NCBI GenBank assembly: GCA_002104905.1
Contig: MCFE01000851.1
Span: 1-30,360, forward strand
DNA length: 30,360 bases
Source: Basidiobolus meristosporus CBS 931.73
Lineage: Eukaryota; Basidiobolomycota; Basidiobolomycetes; Basidiobolales; Basidiobolaceae
Reading direction: 5' to 3'
Shown piece by piece: positions 1 through 11,034 of the stretch (the stretch's first letter is position 1; every line of letters begins with the position of its first letter). Below the pieces are notes generated by a model, which saw nothing but the letters and a program-made list of their open reading frames with translations, did no database searches and was not told where the DNA came from. The position numbers and the translations under genes were made by a program.

Positions 1-449
1 TACCTGAACTTCCAGTCCCAGACCACAGGACACTCCTAGGAAACCATGCTGACAGCCAACTGACTTTGGAGGCACTACTTGTGAGGAATACTCAGAATAG
101 GTACCTTTTATTATAATTGATTCTTTTCCAAGTATGTTCTTGTACAGGCAAAGATACTTTTCTGTCTTTGTAACTATCGACCACAGCTGCATTCTTATCA
201 AGTCCCTGCTGGTGAAGTTTACAACTGTTTTGACTTTGAGAGCTTTAGTATATTGTCATCTCAAAGGATGCTGAGCCCAGCACATACTTTTGTCAAGATG
301 CCAACTAAGTTGGGGATTGTAGCTCAATGGTTTTCCCTTGACAAGCTTGTGGTTTTACTCCCCATCACATTGGATTAGAGACAGTACTCAAGTATTCCTA
401 GCATGCTTTTGCCAGAGGTTATGGCACCTTGTGAGCACCCCAGAATCAT
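1..449. other. AT-rich stretch, no supported gene
   Basis: I see no intact reading frame here. All frames are interrupted by frequent stops. It probably belongs to the decayed transposon that becomes recognisable further right. A short match to a tRNA A-box (320-330) is discussed under rejected items. Confidence 0.5.
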
Positions 450-2400
450 CACACTTGAGAAGTGTTGGACATATCTCTCCCTTGGGCTTATGCACCACCA
501 CACCAGATATATTCTGGCAATATTGTGTCTAAAGAAGCTCATGCTGTCCAGAATATTCTGCAAAGCTATAAAGTACCACACTCAGTATCAGTTAAGTGCA
601 AACATACCCAATATACTCTATGGCAAACATTGCAAATAGCTAAGATGCAAAGGCAACTTTGAAGGTATGTATGGCCATGCCTTTGCTTTAGCACTTGATG
701 GATTCTCATTAAACAAGTACCCTACCAGCAAATCCTGCTGTGCACCAATTCTTGACAACCCAAATCTGCAGCCTATCTTATAGTATCCGAGCCAAAATTT
801 GATCATATTTGCACTGGTATCTGGACCTAAATTGCCATCCAACCTGGATAGCTACCTGTATCTATTGCTGGATAAGTTGTGTATGCTTTCCAGCAGGATA
901 AAAGCTAGTGACCATCATGTCAAAGCACATATTATTATCTGCATTGGAGATACCCCAGCCATCAGCAAGATAGCAGGTTTTTTTGGGCACAAGGGACAGT
1001 ATTGCTGTGAAATGTGTGAGATCCAGAGGATTTACTCCATAACCAACACGCATTATTATTACCCAAACACTAACACTAAAAACATTATTTTCCCACAGAT
1101 AGAACATACCAAAGTCAGCATGCATTTGCAGCAAAGTTGGCAAGCCATAGGCAATTGGCCAGAATATAGAATCAATTGGAAACCTGAAATACTTAAGATA
1201 GAGGGTATCTCTTGAAGCAAAAGCTTTCCACTAGCAACAATACATTTGCTTTTTGACAATATCCCTACACTGATAACCAAGTTGTACATGGGGCATTTTG
1301 AGCTAAATGGGCCCTTCAACATACTGGAGAAATTTGAAAGAATTGGGATGATAATAACAAGTATCCATTATCCTAAGTACTTCTCACAGGTTCCAATCAA
1401 TATTCATATGCATATGCAACAATATAGATGCAAAGACTGAATGAACTAGATAAGTATCTATTGAAGTGAAACTCTGAAGCCATTCCTACCATGAGTACAT
1501 TGGAAGCATTGGAAGTCATATGTAGACATTATAGGGATATTTATCCAGAAGCAGATCACCAATGCCAACTTGACACATTTACAGCTGTTGTGCAAGGAGT
1601 TTGTAGTGGGACTTGAGCAACTATACTACAAATATAGAGCTGAACACATAGATCTTGGTGGCTACTGTATTCATTCTCTACTCCATCTTGCTCTGCTTGT
1701 GGAGAATATTGGGCCTTTGATTTATCTTTTTGGAGTTTCCTATGGAGCAGATGTAAAGGGAGATAGACAGATGAATCAAGTTGCAGGTACTACCATATCC
1801 CAATCTTATCAGGAATATTACCTTCAAGTCTACCATGGATGTGATGAGTTGACACATGGTGGCCAGTCAGAAAGTGTTGGTAAATACTAAGGACAAATGT
1901 GCACATGGAGGCACCTATGCCTATGGCACTAAGAAGCTAAGCAGCCCCAATGTGTAGGTAATCAGTAAAGTAATGCAAAGTTGGGTTGGGTGCAAAAAGC
2001 AACTAATTTTTATCAGAGAACTCTACCAAGGTATGCCGGATTTCTCATGGTCACAAGCCAACTTCTACACCATTCAATACAGAATTCACACAAACAAGAG
2101 TCAGAGCGCACCTATAAGGGGGACTAGTATCCAGCAGGGAGAAGGAAAATATTGGCCAAATGCCTAGATGTTTATTGCTGATACTCAGGAGGTACTCATG
2201 GCAGAAGTGGGAACAACCAAGCAAATGTTTACAAGCTGTATAGATTACTAGCAGTACAAGGTATATGGCAACTTTGCAAGTATCACACTAAAAAGCTGTA
2301 AAGTTGCAGTAATAGAAGTATGTGAATTACAACAGGTGTGCAAGTTTGTAGAGGTTAGTAAGCAGGAGGCCATAGTATTTTTTGACTCAAACTATATGTG
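450..2400 (+). pseudogene. Tnp2-like (CACTA/En-Spm type) transposase relic
   Basis: This is a decayed DNA-transposon transposase spread over all three plus-strand frames. Recognisable blocks, in order, are ALDGFSLNKYP (about 690-720), the GPKLPSNLDSYLYLLLDKL block (about 820-880), HVKAHIIICIGDTPAISKI plus GFFGHKGQYCCEMCE (about 918-1020) with a following HYYYP, then PTLITKLYMGHFELNGPF (about 1264-1317), and a C-terminal region with GGYCIHSLLHL and GPLIYLFG (about 1650-1735). The order GPK..DSFL / GD.PA..K..GF.GH....C..C is typical of Tnp2-family transposases, which are common in fungal genomes. Stops and frameshifts occur throughout, for example the stop at about 780 inside the GPK block's leader, so it cannot make a working protein. 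The family call rests on motif memory. The outer limits are approximate and I found no terminal inverted repeats. Confidence 0.6.
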
Positions 2401-2879
2401 AAATACCCAAGGTAGTACTGGATAAGCAAATAAATAGGGGTGTTTCTATGGTGGAATATATGAATTGCACAAGGGGAGGTTGAAAAAGGAAATAACATAT
2501 GGTAAATTGGTGTGGTAGCATTGTACAGAGCTAGTGGTAGGCTGCAATACTGCCATGACAATGCCATTGGAGCCTTGGCAAGAGACTGTCAATACACTCT
2601 CAAGTTTTTTGCCATATAAGGCAATTGGATGTACTGGCTGCTTAGATCCATTCAAAGTAGTTGTAGAGTGCATTAGGACTGCTACAATGCCATGCAATTA
2701 TTGCTACAGCACCAATCAAACCTCATCAAGTTTTTGAAATTTATTGGGCAGTAAAATTAGCTAAATGCCATTGTGATCCCTTCAAAAGATCATTAAGAGG
2801 GTGAATAGTTCCAAGCTGCTGGTAGTATGTTGGTGTCCAAATGGGATCCTGACAGCTGATCTGGACTGGATTCACCTGC
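2401..2879. other. Decayed repeat-like sequence, no supported gene
   Basis: The sequence is AT-rich with stops in every frame. It lies between the Tnp2-like relic and the copia gag fragment and may include the start of that copia element, but I could not identify an LTR end or a primer-binding site in it. Confidence 0.4.
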
Positions 2880-3151
2880 AGGGCCAAGTTATTTTTCATA
2901 GCAAGAATTGCCCTGCTGTTGGATGAGATGGAATATGTGGGTGTACCAACTGCTGATGAGGATAAGATAGTAATCATTCTGAATAGCCTGACAGACAAAT
3001 TTCAGCGCCTTGTATCAGCCCTAGAGTCCAGAACTGAAGATTTGACCTTAAATTATGTACATGAAAGGCTCCTGGATGAAGAAGTAACAAAATCAAGAGC
3101 CAACAAGAAGGAAGAAGAAAATGCCTTAATAAGCAATGCTAACCAACAAAG
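2880..3151 (+). pseudogene. Ty1/copia gag fragment (UBN2-like)
   Basis: One open frame reads LLLDEMEYVGVPTADEDK, then IVIILNSLTDKFQRLVSAL, then LTLNYVHERLLDEEVTKS. The pattern (..G....DED....L..SL...F..L.......T......L..EE) is the C-terminal half of the gag domain in Ty1/copia elements (UBN2/DUF4219 region). The frame stays coherent up to 3151, where the LTR of a different, gypsy-type element begins. The zinc knuckle expected within a few dozen residues is missing here, but one occurs at about 11,051 just before the copia pol relic. The two may therefore be halves of one element split by later insertions. The left limit is uncertain. Confidence 0.6.
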
Positions 3152-3356
3152 TGTCATGATTACATGACAACCATGAATATGCATGCCAAGTTTCAGCTTC
3201 CTAGCTCAATTTCTAAGAGATTCCTTCTGGAACCTTCTACCACCTTCCAGAAAGTTCCTGTCCATTCCAAGCCACTGTTGCACAATGGAACATTCCATGG
3301 AAGCTTCCCATTGTATTTCTCATAGTTCAGTGCCATATGTGGAAATAGCAGGTCAC
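3152..3356 (+). repeat. Truncated 5' LTR of a Ty3/gypsy element
   Basis: These 205 bp match the first 204 bp of the 3' LTR at 7076-7279. By eye I count about 12 substitutions and one 1-nt indel. Both copies start with the palindrome TGTCATGATTACATGACA. The match stops abruptly after ggtcac at 3356, exactly where mitochondrial cox1 sequence starts, so the rest of this LTR (including the TATA region seen in the 3' copy) is missing. Confidence 0.85.
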
Positions 3357-3461
3357 TTACTAACTATGTTATTAACAGATAGAAACTTCAATAGCTCATT
3401 CTACGAACCAGCAGGAGGTGGAGATCCAATCTTATATCAGCATCTTTTCTGGTTTTTCGGT
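3357..3461 (+). pseudogene. cox1: cox1 upstream exon fragment (in NUMT)
   Basis: This translates to [19 protein letters not shown] followed by [14 protein letters not shown], a highly conserved part of cytochrome c oxidase subunit I just before the active-site HPEVY motif. It ends at FFG, with GGT as the last codon (T at 3461), which suits the U that precedes a group I intron. The 5' part of cox1 is absent, so this nuclear copy cannot make a functional subunit. All Trp codons seen in both exons are TGG. Confidence 0.9.
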
Positions 3462-5476
<2,015 letters not shown>

Positions 5477-5483
5477 ATGGCAG

Positions 5484-5536
5484 GCCCCCCCTGATGGGGC
5501 GGGCGGTGGGGGGGGGCTCTTATGGAGCCCCCCCCC
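5484..5536 (+). repeat. GC-rich double hairpin 3' of cox1
   Basis: Two adjacent hairpins lie just after the cox1 stop. The first pairs GCCC + CCC(C) (5484-5491) with GGGG + GGGC (5496-5504) around TGAT, with one bulged C. The second is a perfect 12-bp stem, GGGGGGGGGCTC (5508-5519) with GAGCCCCCCCCC (5525-5536), around TTATG. The layout resembles the double-hairpin elements described in Allomyces mtDNA. Confidence 0.7.
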
Positions 5537-5555
5537 TTAACGAAGAGCTTACACC

Positions 5556-7015
5556 CACCCAGTCCTCAAGTCTTGTCACCCCTTCATTCCTAGTAGGGAT
5601 ATCAGAATCTCAAGCCTCTGATAGAACTTCCAGTACCATCAAGAAATATCTGGAATCCCCAGTTGGGCCCCCTCACAAGTTCCCAATCATCCAGAACCTG
5701 CATTTGGTAAACAACCTCATCTACCACAAGCAGCAGCTCTATGTCCCAGACCTTGCCACCCAGCTATACATCATTAAGTCTTGGAATGATTCAATGGCTG
5801 CAGGCCACTTTGGTACTGGCAAAACCTTGAATGCTATCAAAGGAGACTTCTGGTGGCTTAGAATGATAACTCTTATCAAAGAGTACATTCTGACTTGAGA
5901 TATTTGCAACCGTGCAAAGCCAGCCAGACACCAGCCCTATGGACTTCTCCAGCCCTTGCCTATCCCAGAACACCAATGGAGATATATATCTATGGACTCC
6001 ATTACTGACCTCCCTAAGTCCTGTGGCTTCAATGCAATACTTGTAGTAGCTGACCAACTGACCAAGATGGCCCACTTTATCCCTTGCAGTAAGAACACTG
6101 ATGCAAACAAAACTGCTGCATTAGTCCTGAAGAATATTTTCCGCCTTCATGGTATCCCCAGTGATATTGTGTCAGATAGAGGCCCACAGTTTGTGTCCAA
6201 GTTTTGGAAAAACTTCATGCAATGCCTTGGTGTTCAAGTCAAGCTCTCTACTGCCTTCCATCCACAGTCTGATGACCAGACTGAAAGAATCAACCAGATT
6301 CTAGAACAATACCTCCAGTGCTATATCAATTACCAGCAAGACAATTGGGTTGATCTACTCCCTGTTGCTGAGTTTGCCTACAACAACTCAAGCCATAGTG
6401 CAACCAGCTTTACACCATTCTATGCAAACTATGGATTCCACCCTCAGTTTGATATCCAGATTCCAACAAACCCAATGAGCCCACATGCGGCTGAACATGC
6501 CCAAGCAATACCAGGACATCCAGAATACCCTCAAGGAAGAGCTATCCTTAACTCAGGAAAGCTACAAGAAATTTGCCAATCTAAAACCACATCCCAGCCC
6601 AGATCTTAATGAAGGAGATTCTGTATGGTTGCTCAGAAGAAACATCAGCACCAACTGCCCTTGTGACAAATTGGAATTCAAGAAACTTGGTCCCTTCAAG
6701 ATCAAGAAGAAGCTTAGCCCTATAGTATATCAGCTACAGTTACCAGCATGTATGAAAATCCATGATACTTTCCATGTGTCCCTGCTGGAGCCATATTGTA
6801 GGAACACCTTGCCAAACCGGCAAGAAGCAAAGCCCCAAGCCATCCAGGTAGACCAACATCACAGATTTGATGTTAAACAGATTCTAGACTCCAAGTATAT
6901 CCGGTCAAAGCTGTACTACTTAGTAGACTGGATTAGTCATGGTCCAAGTGACCAAAAATGGGAACCAGCTACCCATCTCACTAATTGTCAAGAACTACTT
7001 ACCCAGTTCCACTAG
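5556..7015 (+). pseudogene. Ty3/gypsy (chromovirus-type) integrase and chromodomain remnant
   Basis: This is the 3' part of a gypsy pol gene. From about 5640 it reads a spacer region and an HHCC-like zinc-binding region with damage: the first His position is Asn (SWND, about 5780), and the first Cys of the CDIC motif is a TGA stop (about 5896). The DDE core follows with all three acids present: MDSITDLP (about 5992), SDRGPQF (about 6172) and DDQTERINQ (about 6271). A frameshift near 6495-6505 moves the frame before the GPF/FHVSLLEPY region (about 6685-6795) and a C-terminal chromodomain-like segment, YLVDWISHGPSDQKWEP (about 6915-6970). Gag, protease, RT and RNase H are missing; the cox1 insertion occupies their place. 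The element cannot move on its own. Confidence 0.9.
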
Positions 7016-7060
7016 CAATATCCGGCAAAACCTGCCCCAAAGGGAAACCAAGCTTCCCCT

Positions 7061-7075
7061 TGAAGAGGAGAATAG
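7061..7075 (+). other. Polypurine tract of the gypsy element
   Basis: The purine run GAAGAGGAGAATAG lies immediately before the 3' LTR start TGTCATG. This is the usual position of the primer for plus-strand DNA synthesis, and it fixes the LTR start at 7076. Confidence 0.7.
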
Positions 7076-7600
7076 TGTCATGATTACATGACAACCATGA
7101 ACACCCATGCCAAGTTTCAGCTTCCTAGCTCAATTCTAAGAGATTCCTTCTGGAACCTTCTACCACCTTCCAGAAAGTTCCTGTCCATTCCAAACCATTG
7201 TTACACAATGGAACATTCCATGGAAGCTTCCCATTGTATTTTCCATAGTTCAGTACCATATATGGATATACCAGGTCACATGACTTGGTAACATGATCAG
7301 GTGACCCAGCCCATTTCCCCATCTGGTTTCAGTACCATGTCATCTATGTAATTATCCCCAGCACCATTGCTGTTCCTTACCCCACAACCCTATTAGTATT
7401 AGCCTATATCTCTTGGCATCAGTATAGCCGGAAAGTATATAAAAGACTTGTTCCGTTGGATAGTGCCACATAGTGCCAGCCGGTTTATAGTGCCGGATCG
7501 ATCTGGCACTCTACGGCACTATCTGGCACTATAATTTCTACCATGATGCCAGTGGTATGATACAGTTACTGGTAATTTTACTCAATCTTACTTATGTTGC
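7076..7600 (+). repeat. 3' LTR of the gypsy element (right end approximate)
   Basis: It starts with the palindrome TGTCATGATTACATGACA and matches the 5' LTR fragment over its first 204 bp. A TATA-like TATATAAAA is at 7436-7444, which would place the transcription start near 7465. Just downstream is a cluster of three TAGTGCC and three inverted GGCACT motifs (7461-7531). The 3' end is not certain: I could not identify a clean CA end or a target-site duplication matching the CAAAG to the left of the 5' LTR. Confidence 0.75.
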
Positions 7601-7626
7601 TCAGAATAGTGCTTTCCTTGCTTTAT

Positions 7627-8511
7627 TTACTCTTCATAATGCTCCAGACACATTTCTCTCAGTGGATGTCTTCTTGTATGAACATACTGTGCATTGATAA
7701 GTATCTTAACTATTTTACCTATTCTGCTGTTTTCTCCTATATATGACTTTCCTCTGTATTTACCTGCCAATATGCTGAATCTCTTCAGATATCCAAATGT
7801 GTGCTCTACCCTTACTCTGAAATGATTAAATATCTCATTGTAGAGCTTCTGCTTCCTGCTAAGCACACCATTCCTTGGCTTCCTATAAGCTGTAATACAT
7901 CCTAATCTCTGACAATCCTCTCCTATATAGGCCAAGTCTGCCATACATTTCTCCCCTCTACTGAATTCAGGATGATTCTCTACCCAGAGTGCTTTGTCAT
8001 GCCTACTTCCAGCAAATGGCCCACTAAACCAGATGATGTTACCCTCAATGTCAGACAGTGCTTGAAACTTCACACAGTGTGCCTTGTACTTGCCAGAATA
8101 AAAGTGCCTCTGCCCTCTAGAAGGTCTGTTAATCCTCACTGGGAAGGTATCCAAAATACTCCTGATATGGAACCTGTTGCTGAACACTCTGGGATATGGA
8201 AGTCTATTGGAGCTTCTGAACCTAGTATTCCAAGCTTGCTCTAAGTCATTCATACCCTCTGCAAGGTGGTTCTCCATTGCTGTCAGCTGGGAATGAAAGC
8301 TTCTAGGACTTTTGTTGCCATGGATGGTGGGATGAAACCTTGTAGGGCAATAGTTCTTGTAATAGCAGAGAAGCTTAACAAGGGATCTCCTTGAGTAGAT
8401 TGGGGTTGATGGTCCACAGTACTTGGAATAGATCTCCTCCAGTGTGTCAAAAGGAAATCAAGTGGTAGTGATGGGATTGATGAGAAAAGACCATTCTGAT
8501 GAGTAAGTCAT
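7627..8511 (-). pseudogene. PIF/Harbinger-like DDE transposase, one in-frame stop
   Basis: This minus-strand transposase belongs to the DDE_Tnp_4 type used by PIF/Harbinger elements. Visible signatures are SILDTFPVRINRP (first Asp), YSGKYKAHCVKFQ, GPFAGSRHDKALW, then MADLAYIGED (second Asp) and RVEHTFGYLKRF (Glu), so the catalytic triad appears complete. The frame is coherent from a Met at 8511, with a helical N-terminal part including FDTLEEIYSKYC and SRRSLVKLLCYYKNYCP. It is broken by one TGA at 8458-8460. The next in-frame Met downstream of that stop is at 8277, inside the domain. Thus it is either a recently inactivated gene or, less likely, one that starts after the stop. It is divergent from the ORF at 8963. 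I found no terminal inverted repeats. Confidence 0.8.
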
Positions 8512-8962
8512 ATTAAAATTGATGGATGATTGTATGGAGGCGTATTGAATCGATTCGGCACAATCTGCGTTATTTATCTGATTTTTAACACATTATGGTT
8601 AAATCTCCATCAATTGCCATGTATCCCATCATTATGTTGCAAAAATCATCCGCAAACAATGCCCTGGTACTTTTATTGATGCTTTAATCATAGGTCTATA
8701 ATTAAATAGGAAATCTGCAATTGATGTGATCTGATCCGTGTCAACGCGATCCAAGATGCATCATGCATAATATATGGAAAATTCAACAATCACCTTAGTT
8801 TTCATATATATTTCATATAAGACCAGGTTGATGCCAATATACTGCTGTATAAGTATCCAAATCCGTAGCTATGGTCCCCATACCAAACCTCAACTCATCT
8901 TTAGTACAACCCAGACAAAACCCATCCCCAGCTCACAAGTGCGGTCCGGACCGGAAAAGTCG
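8512..8962. other. Divergent intergenic region, possible bidirectional promoter
   Basis: This AT-rich gap separates the minus-strand Harbinger-like transposase from the plus-strand ORF at 8963. Several TATA-like stretches occur (for example near 8805-8820). Nothing coding is supported. Confidence 0.4.
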
Positions 8963-10126
8963 ATGTCGGATCCATTTGAGTTCTTGCCAAATGATTTTAG
9001 TATGGCCCAAGTGTCTATGATGAGCCTTCATACAGATATTTGGGCACTACTGATTAATCTAGCAGAACTAGATACCTCAGAGAGTCGACAAAGATGGAAG
9101 AATTTGAGTAGAAAGCTGTGGCATGAGTTCTACATCAAGATGCCAGCTGATGTATGTAAAAAGATATATTACAAGACAAGTATTGAAATCAAGAATGAGC
9201 TGAGAGTGAGGGGATTTGACGAGGAAGCTGCACGGGAACGATTTTGCGCGCAATTTGCACAGTACGGGCCGGACGCGTCTGTTCATGCCTCAACTTTGGG
9301 AACCAAAGAGAATTTGAATGAGTTTTTGCCTCAAATGACTAATGTACTACGTGATATATTAGTAGAGCTAAGTGGCTTCCAAGAGCAATATACACAGGAC
9401 TCATCCAGGCAACAGCTCCAAAGTATCAGACAGAGGGTAAGTGAATACCTTGAGGAATCAGATGGTGAGCTTCAGGAGGAAGAATACAGACCGCAAGCAA
9501 CATTGTCCAGATTGCGCCAGCACGCCTTGCTGGATTCCCTACCATCTCTGGCAGCCACAGCGCGCCAGCACACGTCAGTCCAAACCACGCCAACACCCTT
9601 TACCAGAACGCCCCGCGTTGAGTCAACGCGCATTGAGTCAACGTGCGCGCTTCAGAGCAAAACTACCAGAACTTGCCAAACTGCTCATTTAGACACAAGT
9701 CCATTGGAGCGGACCGAGTTGCGTCAACATGCGGCATCACATCAAACTCAGCCAAGGGCCATCTCAACGCGTCAAGGCGCGCCTGCGCGTGCCGTTTTGC
9801 CTGACCATCAGCGAGTTACTTCTGGTGAACTGACTGATGATGACCAACATGAAGTGACTCAACCACCGGAGCCCTTGGCAAGTAAAAGAACGCGTCAGCG
9901 CGTGGCACTACAGGCCGGTTCAGTTAGTTCAGTTGGTTCAGTCGGAGCGATTCAGAGCGGCCAAGCTGCAGCATCGCACTCATCAACTAGGAGGCAAAAT
10001 ACTGACTACAAATACACAAGTAGCCAAGATGATAGTCAGCCAGGAAGTAGTATAGGTGTGCAAAGTGAGTCACTACCAAATGCTTCAGTAGTAATCCCTG
10101 TGAGAAAAAAACCCAGGAGAAGATGA
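8963..10126 (+). CDS. Hypothetical protein, possible second ORF of the Harbinger-like element
   Basis: The ORF is open for 387 residues from the Met at 8963 (MSDPFEFLPNDFSM). The frame is also open further upstream to 8774, but that part looks like non-coding AT-rich sequence. The N-terminal 170 residues are mostly charged and helical, with a Trp/Lys-rich stretch (RQRWKNLSRKLWHEFY). An acidic segment follows (EESDGELQEEEY), then a long low-complexity Ser/Thr/Gln/Arg-rich region, and a basic tail PVRKKPRRR that could act as a nuclear signal. I do not recognise a domain. PIF/Harbinger elements usually carry a transposase and a second DNA-binding protein, and the divergent arrangement here fits that layout, but no Myb/SANT motif is evident. 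It is uninterrupted, unlike its neighbours, and richer in CpG (acgcg) than the flanks. Confidence 0.5.
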   Translation: MSDPFEFLPNDFSMAQVSMMSLHTDIWALLINLAELDTSESRQRWKNLSRKLWHEFYIKMPADVCKKIYYKTSIEIKNELRVRGFDEEAARERFCAQFAQYGPDASVHASTLGTKENLNEFLPQMTNVLRDILVELSGFQEQYTQDSSRQQLQSIRQRVSEYLEESDGELQEEEYRPQATLSRLRQHALLDSLPSLAATARQHTSVQTTPTPFTRTPRVESTRIESTCALQSKTTRTCQTAHLDTSPLERTELRQHAASHQTQPRAISTRQGAPARAVLPDHQRVTSGELTDDDQHEVTQPPEPLASKRTRQRVALQAGSVSSVGSVGAIQSGQAAASHSSTRRQNTDYKYTSSQDDSQPGSSIGVQSESLPNASVVIPVRKKPRRR

Positions 10127-11034
10127 TGTGATCGCTTTGAATTGCTCACATTTGTAATGATCCCAACAACCCTTTTTTTGCAATCCAAATCAAGCCATTG
10201 CAAATCAGTGATCATCAAATTTTTGATATAAGTAATATCAAGGTTGTCTCACATTTGAGACAGAACCCCTATAAATAAACACCCTGCATATATATACGTC
10301 ATCTGTAATACCAGTGCAGCTATTGGATCTGTTTCGCACCTACACAATTGCTTGCGTGCTAGCTATGACACCTTGCCCAATCACCAGGATCAGGGATTTA
10401 CTTGCTCAATGGGCAAAATGGGATATTTGACGGCAAATCAGGTAGCTTTTTCAGTAGTCAATGAGCCAATTGGGGGCTGCCAGCTTCAGGATACTTTTGG
10501 ACCAATTAACCACTGAGATACCGTCCAATTGGAGTGAGGGTAACCAAAATGGTAAGTATCAGTGTAGTTTATAGTGTGATACACATTTATTTCCATTTAC
10601 ATTAAAGAAACATATCCAAATACCGGATTTTACCTGCCATTATAGCAGTATCCAATCGCGCACGTGATGCAAGCATTACGAGTTGGCACGATCATCTGCG
10701 CCAACCTCATTGTGTCAGATTGTGCCATAGTGTGCGAGATTGTCCCGCATGGTGCAAAATTGTCCAAGAACAATCCTGCCTTCTGGTAGCTATAATATCG
10801 CGCCCAATTGTTCTTTGCAACCGCGGATTGCGCCGCGCGCCCTGGCACAGTACAATGGAACAAGTCTAAAGTCCTATCCCCCCTTAAGTATTCCTTAGTC
10901 TGATACACACAGGTCTTGAATAAGTAGCCTTGCTTTGGAAATCCGCCTTGCCTTGTTGATCCACACCTAAGTCCTTTCCTGGTCCTGCCTTGTGTCTATT
11001 CATAACACCAATGATATACCTAAGACCTTTTAAA
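10127..11034. other. No supported gene; repeat-like
   Basis: This stretch lies between the hypothetical ORF and the copia relic. It includes a region around 10,700-10,790 with related short phrases (gattgtgcc, gattgtccc, aattgtcc). The right end of the Harbinger-like element should be in here, but I could not pair it with a left end. Confidence 0.4.

Noticed and set aside
312-362. tRNA-like stretch: GGGGATTGTAGCTCAATGG with a perfect A-box match, and GGTTTTACTCC resembling a B box
   Set aside because: Only about 31 nt separate the two boxes, too short for a tRNA. No anticodon or acceptor pairing could be drawn, and the B box has mismatches. At most it is a degraded tRNA-derived repeat.
8576-10730. 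GGCACAATCTG (about 8576) and CAGATTGTGCC (about 10,716) as possible transposon terminal inverted repeats
   Set aside because: Only 11 bp match, and the left copy lies inside the divergent promoter region rather than outside the transposase. A match of this length is expected by chance over these distances.
10630-10908. 92-codon minus-strand frame
   Set aside because: It has no homology that I can see and lies in an AT-rich, repeat-flanked gap. Short frames of this size are expected by chance.
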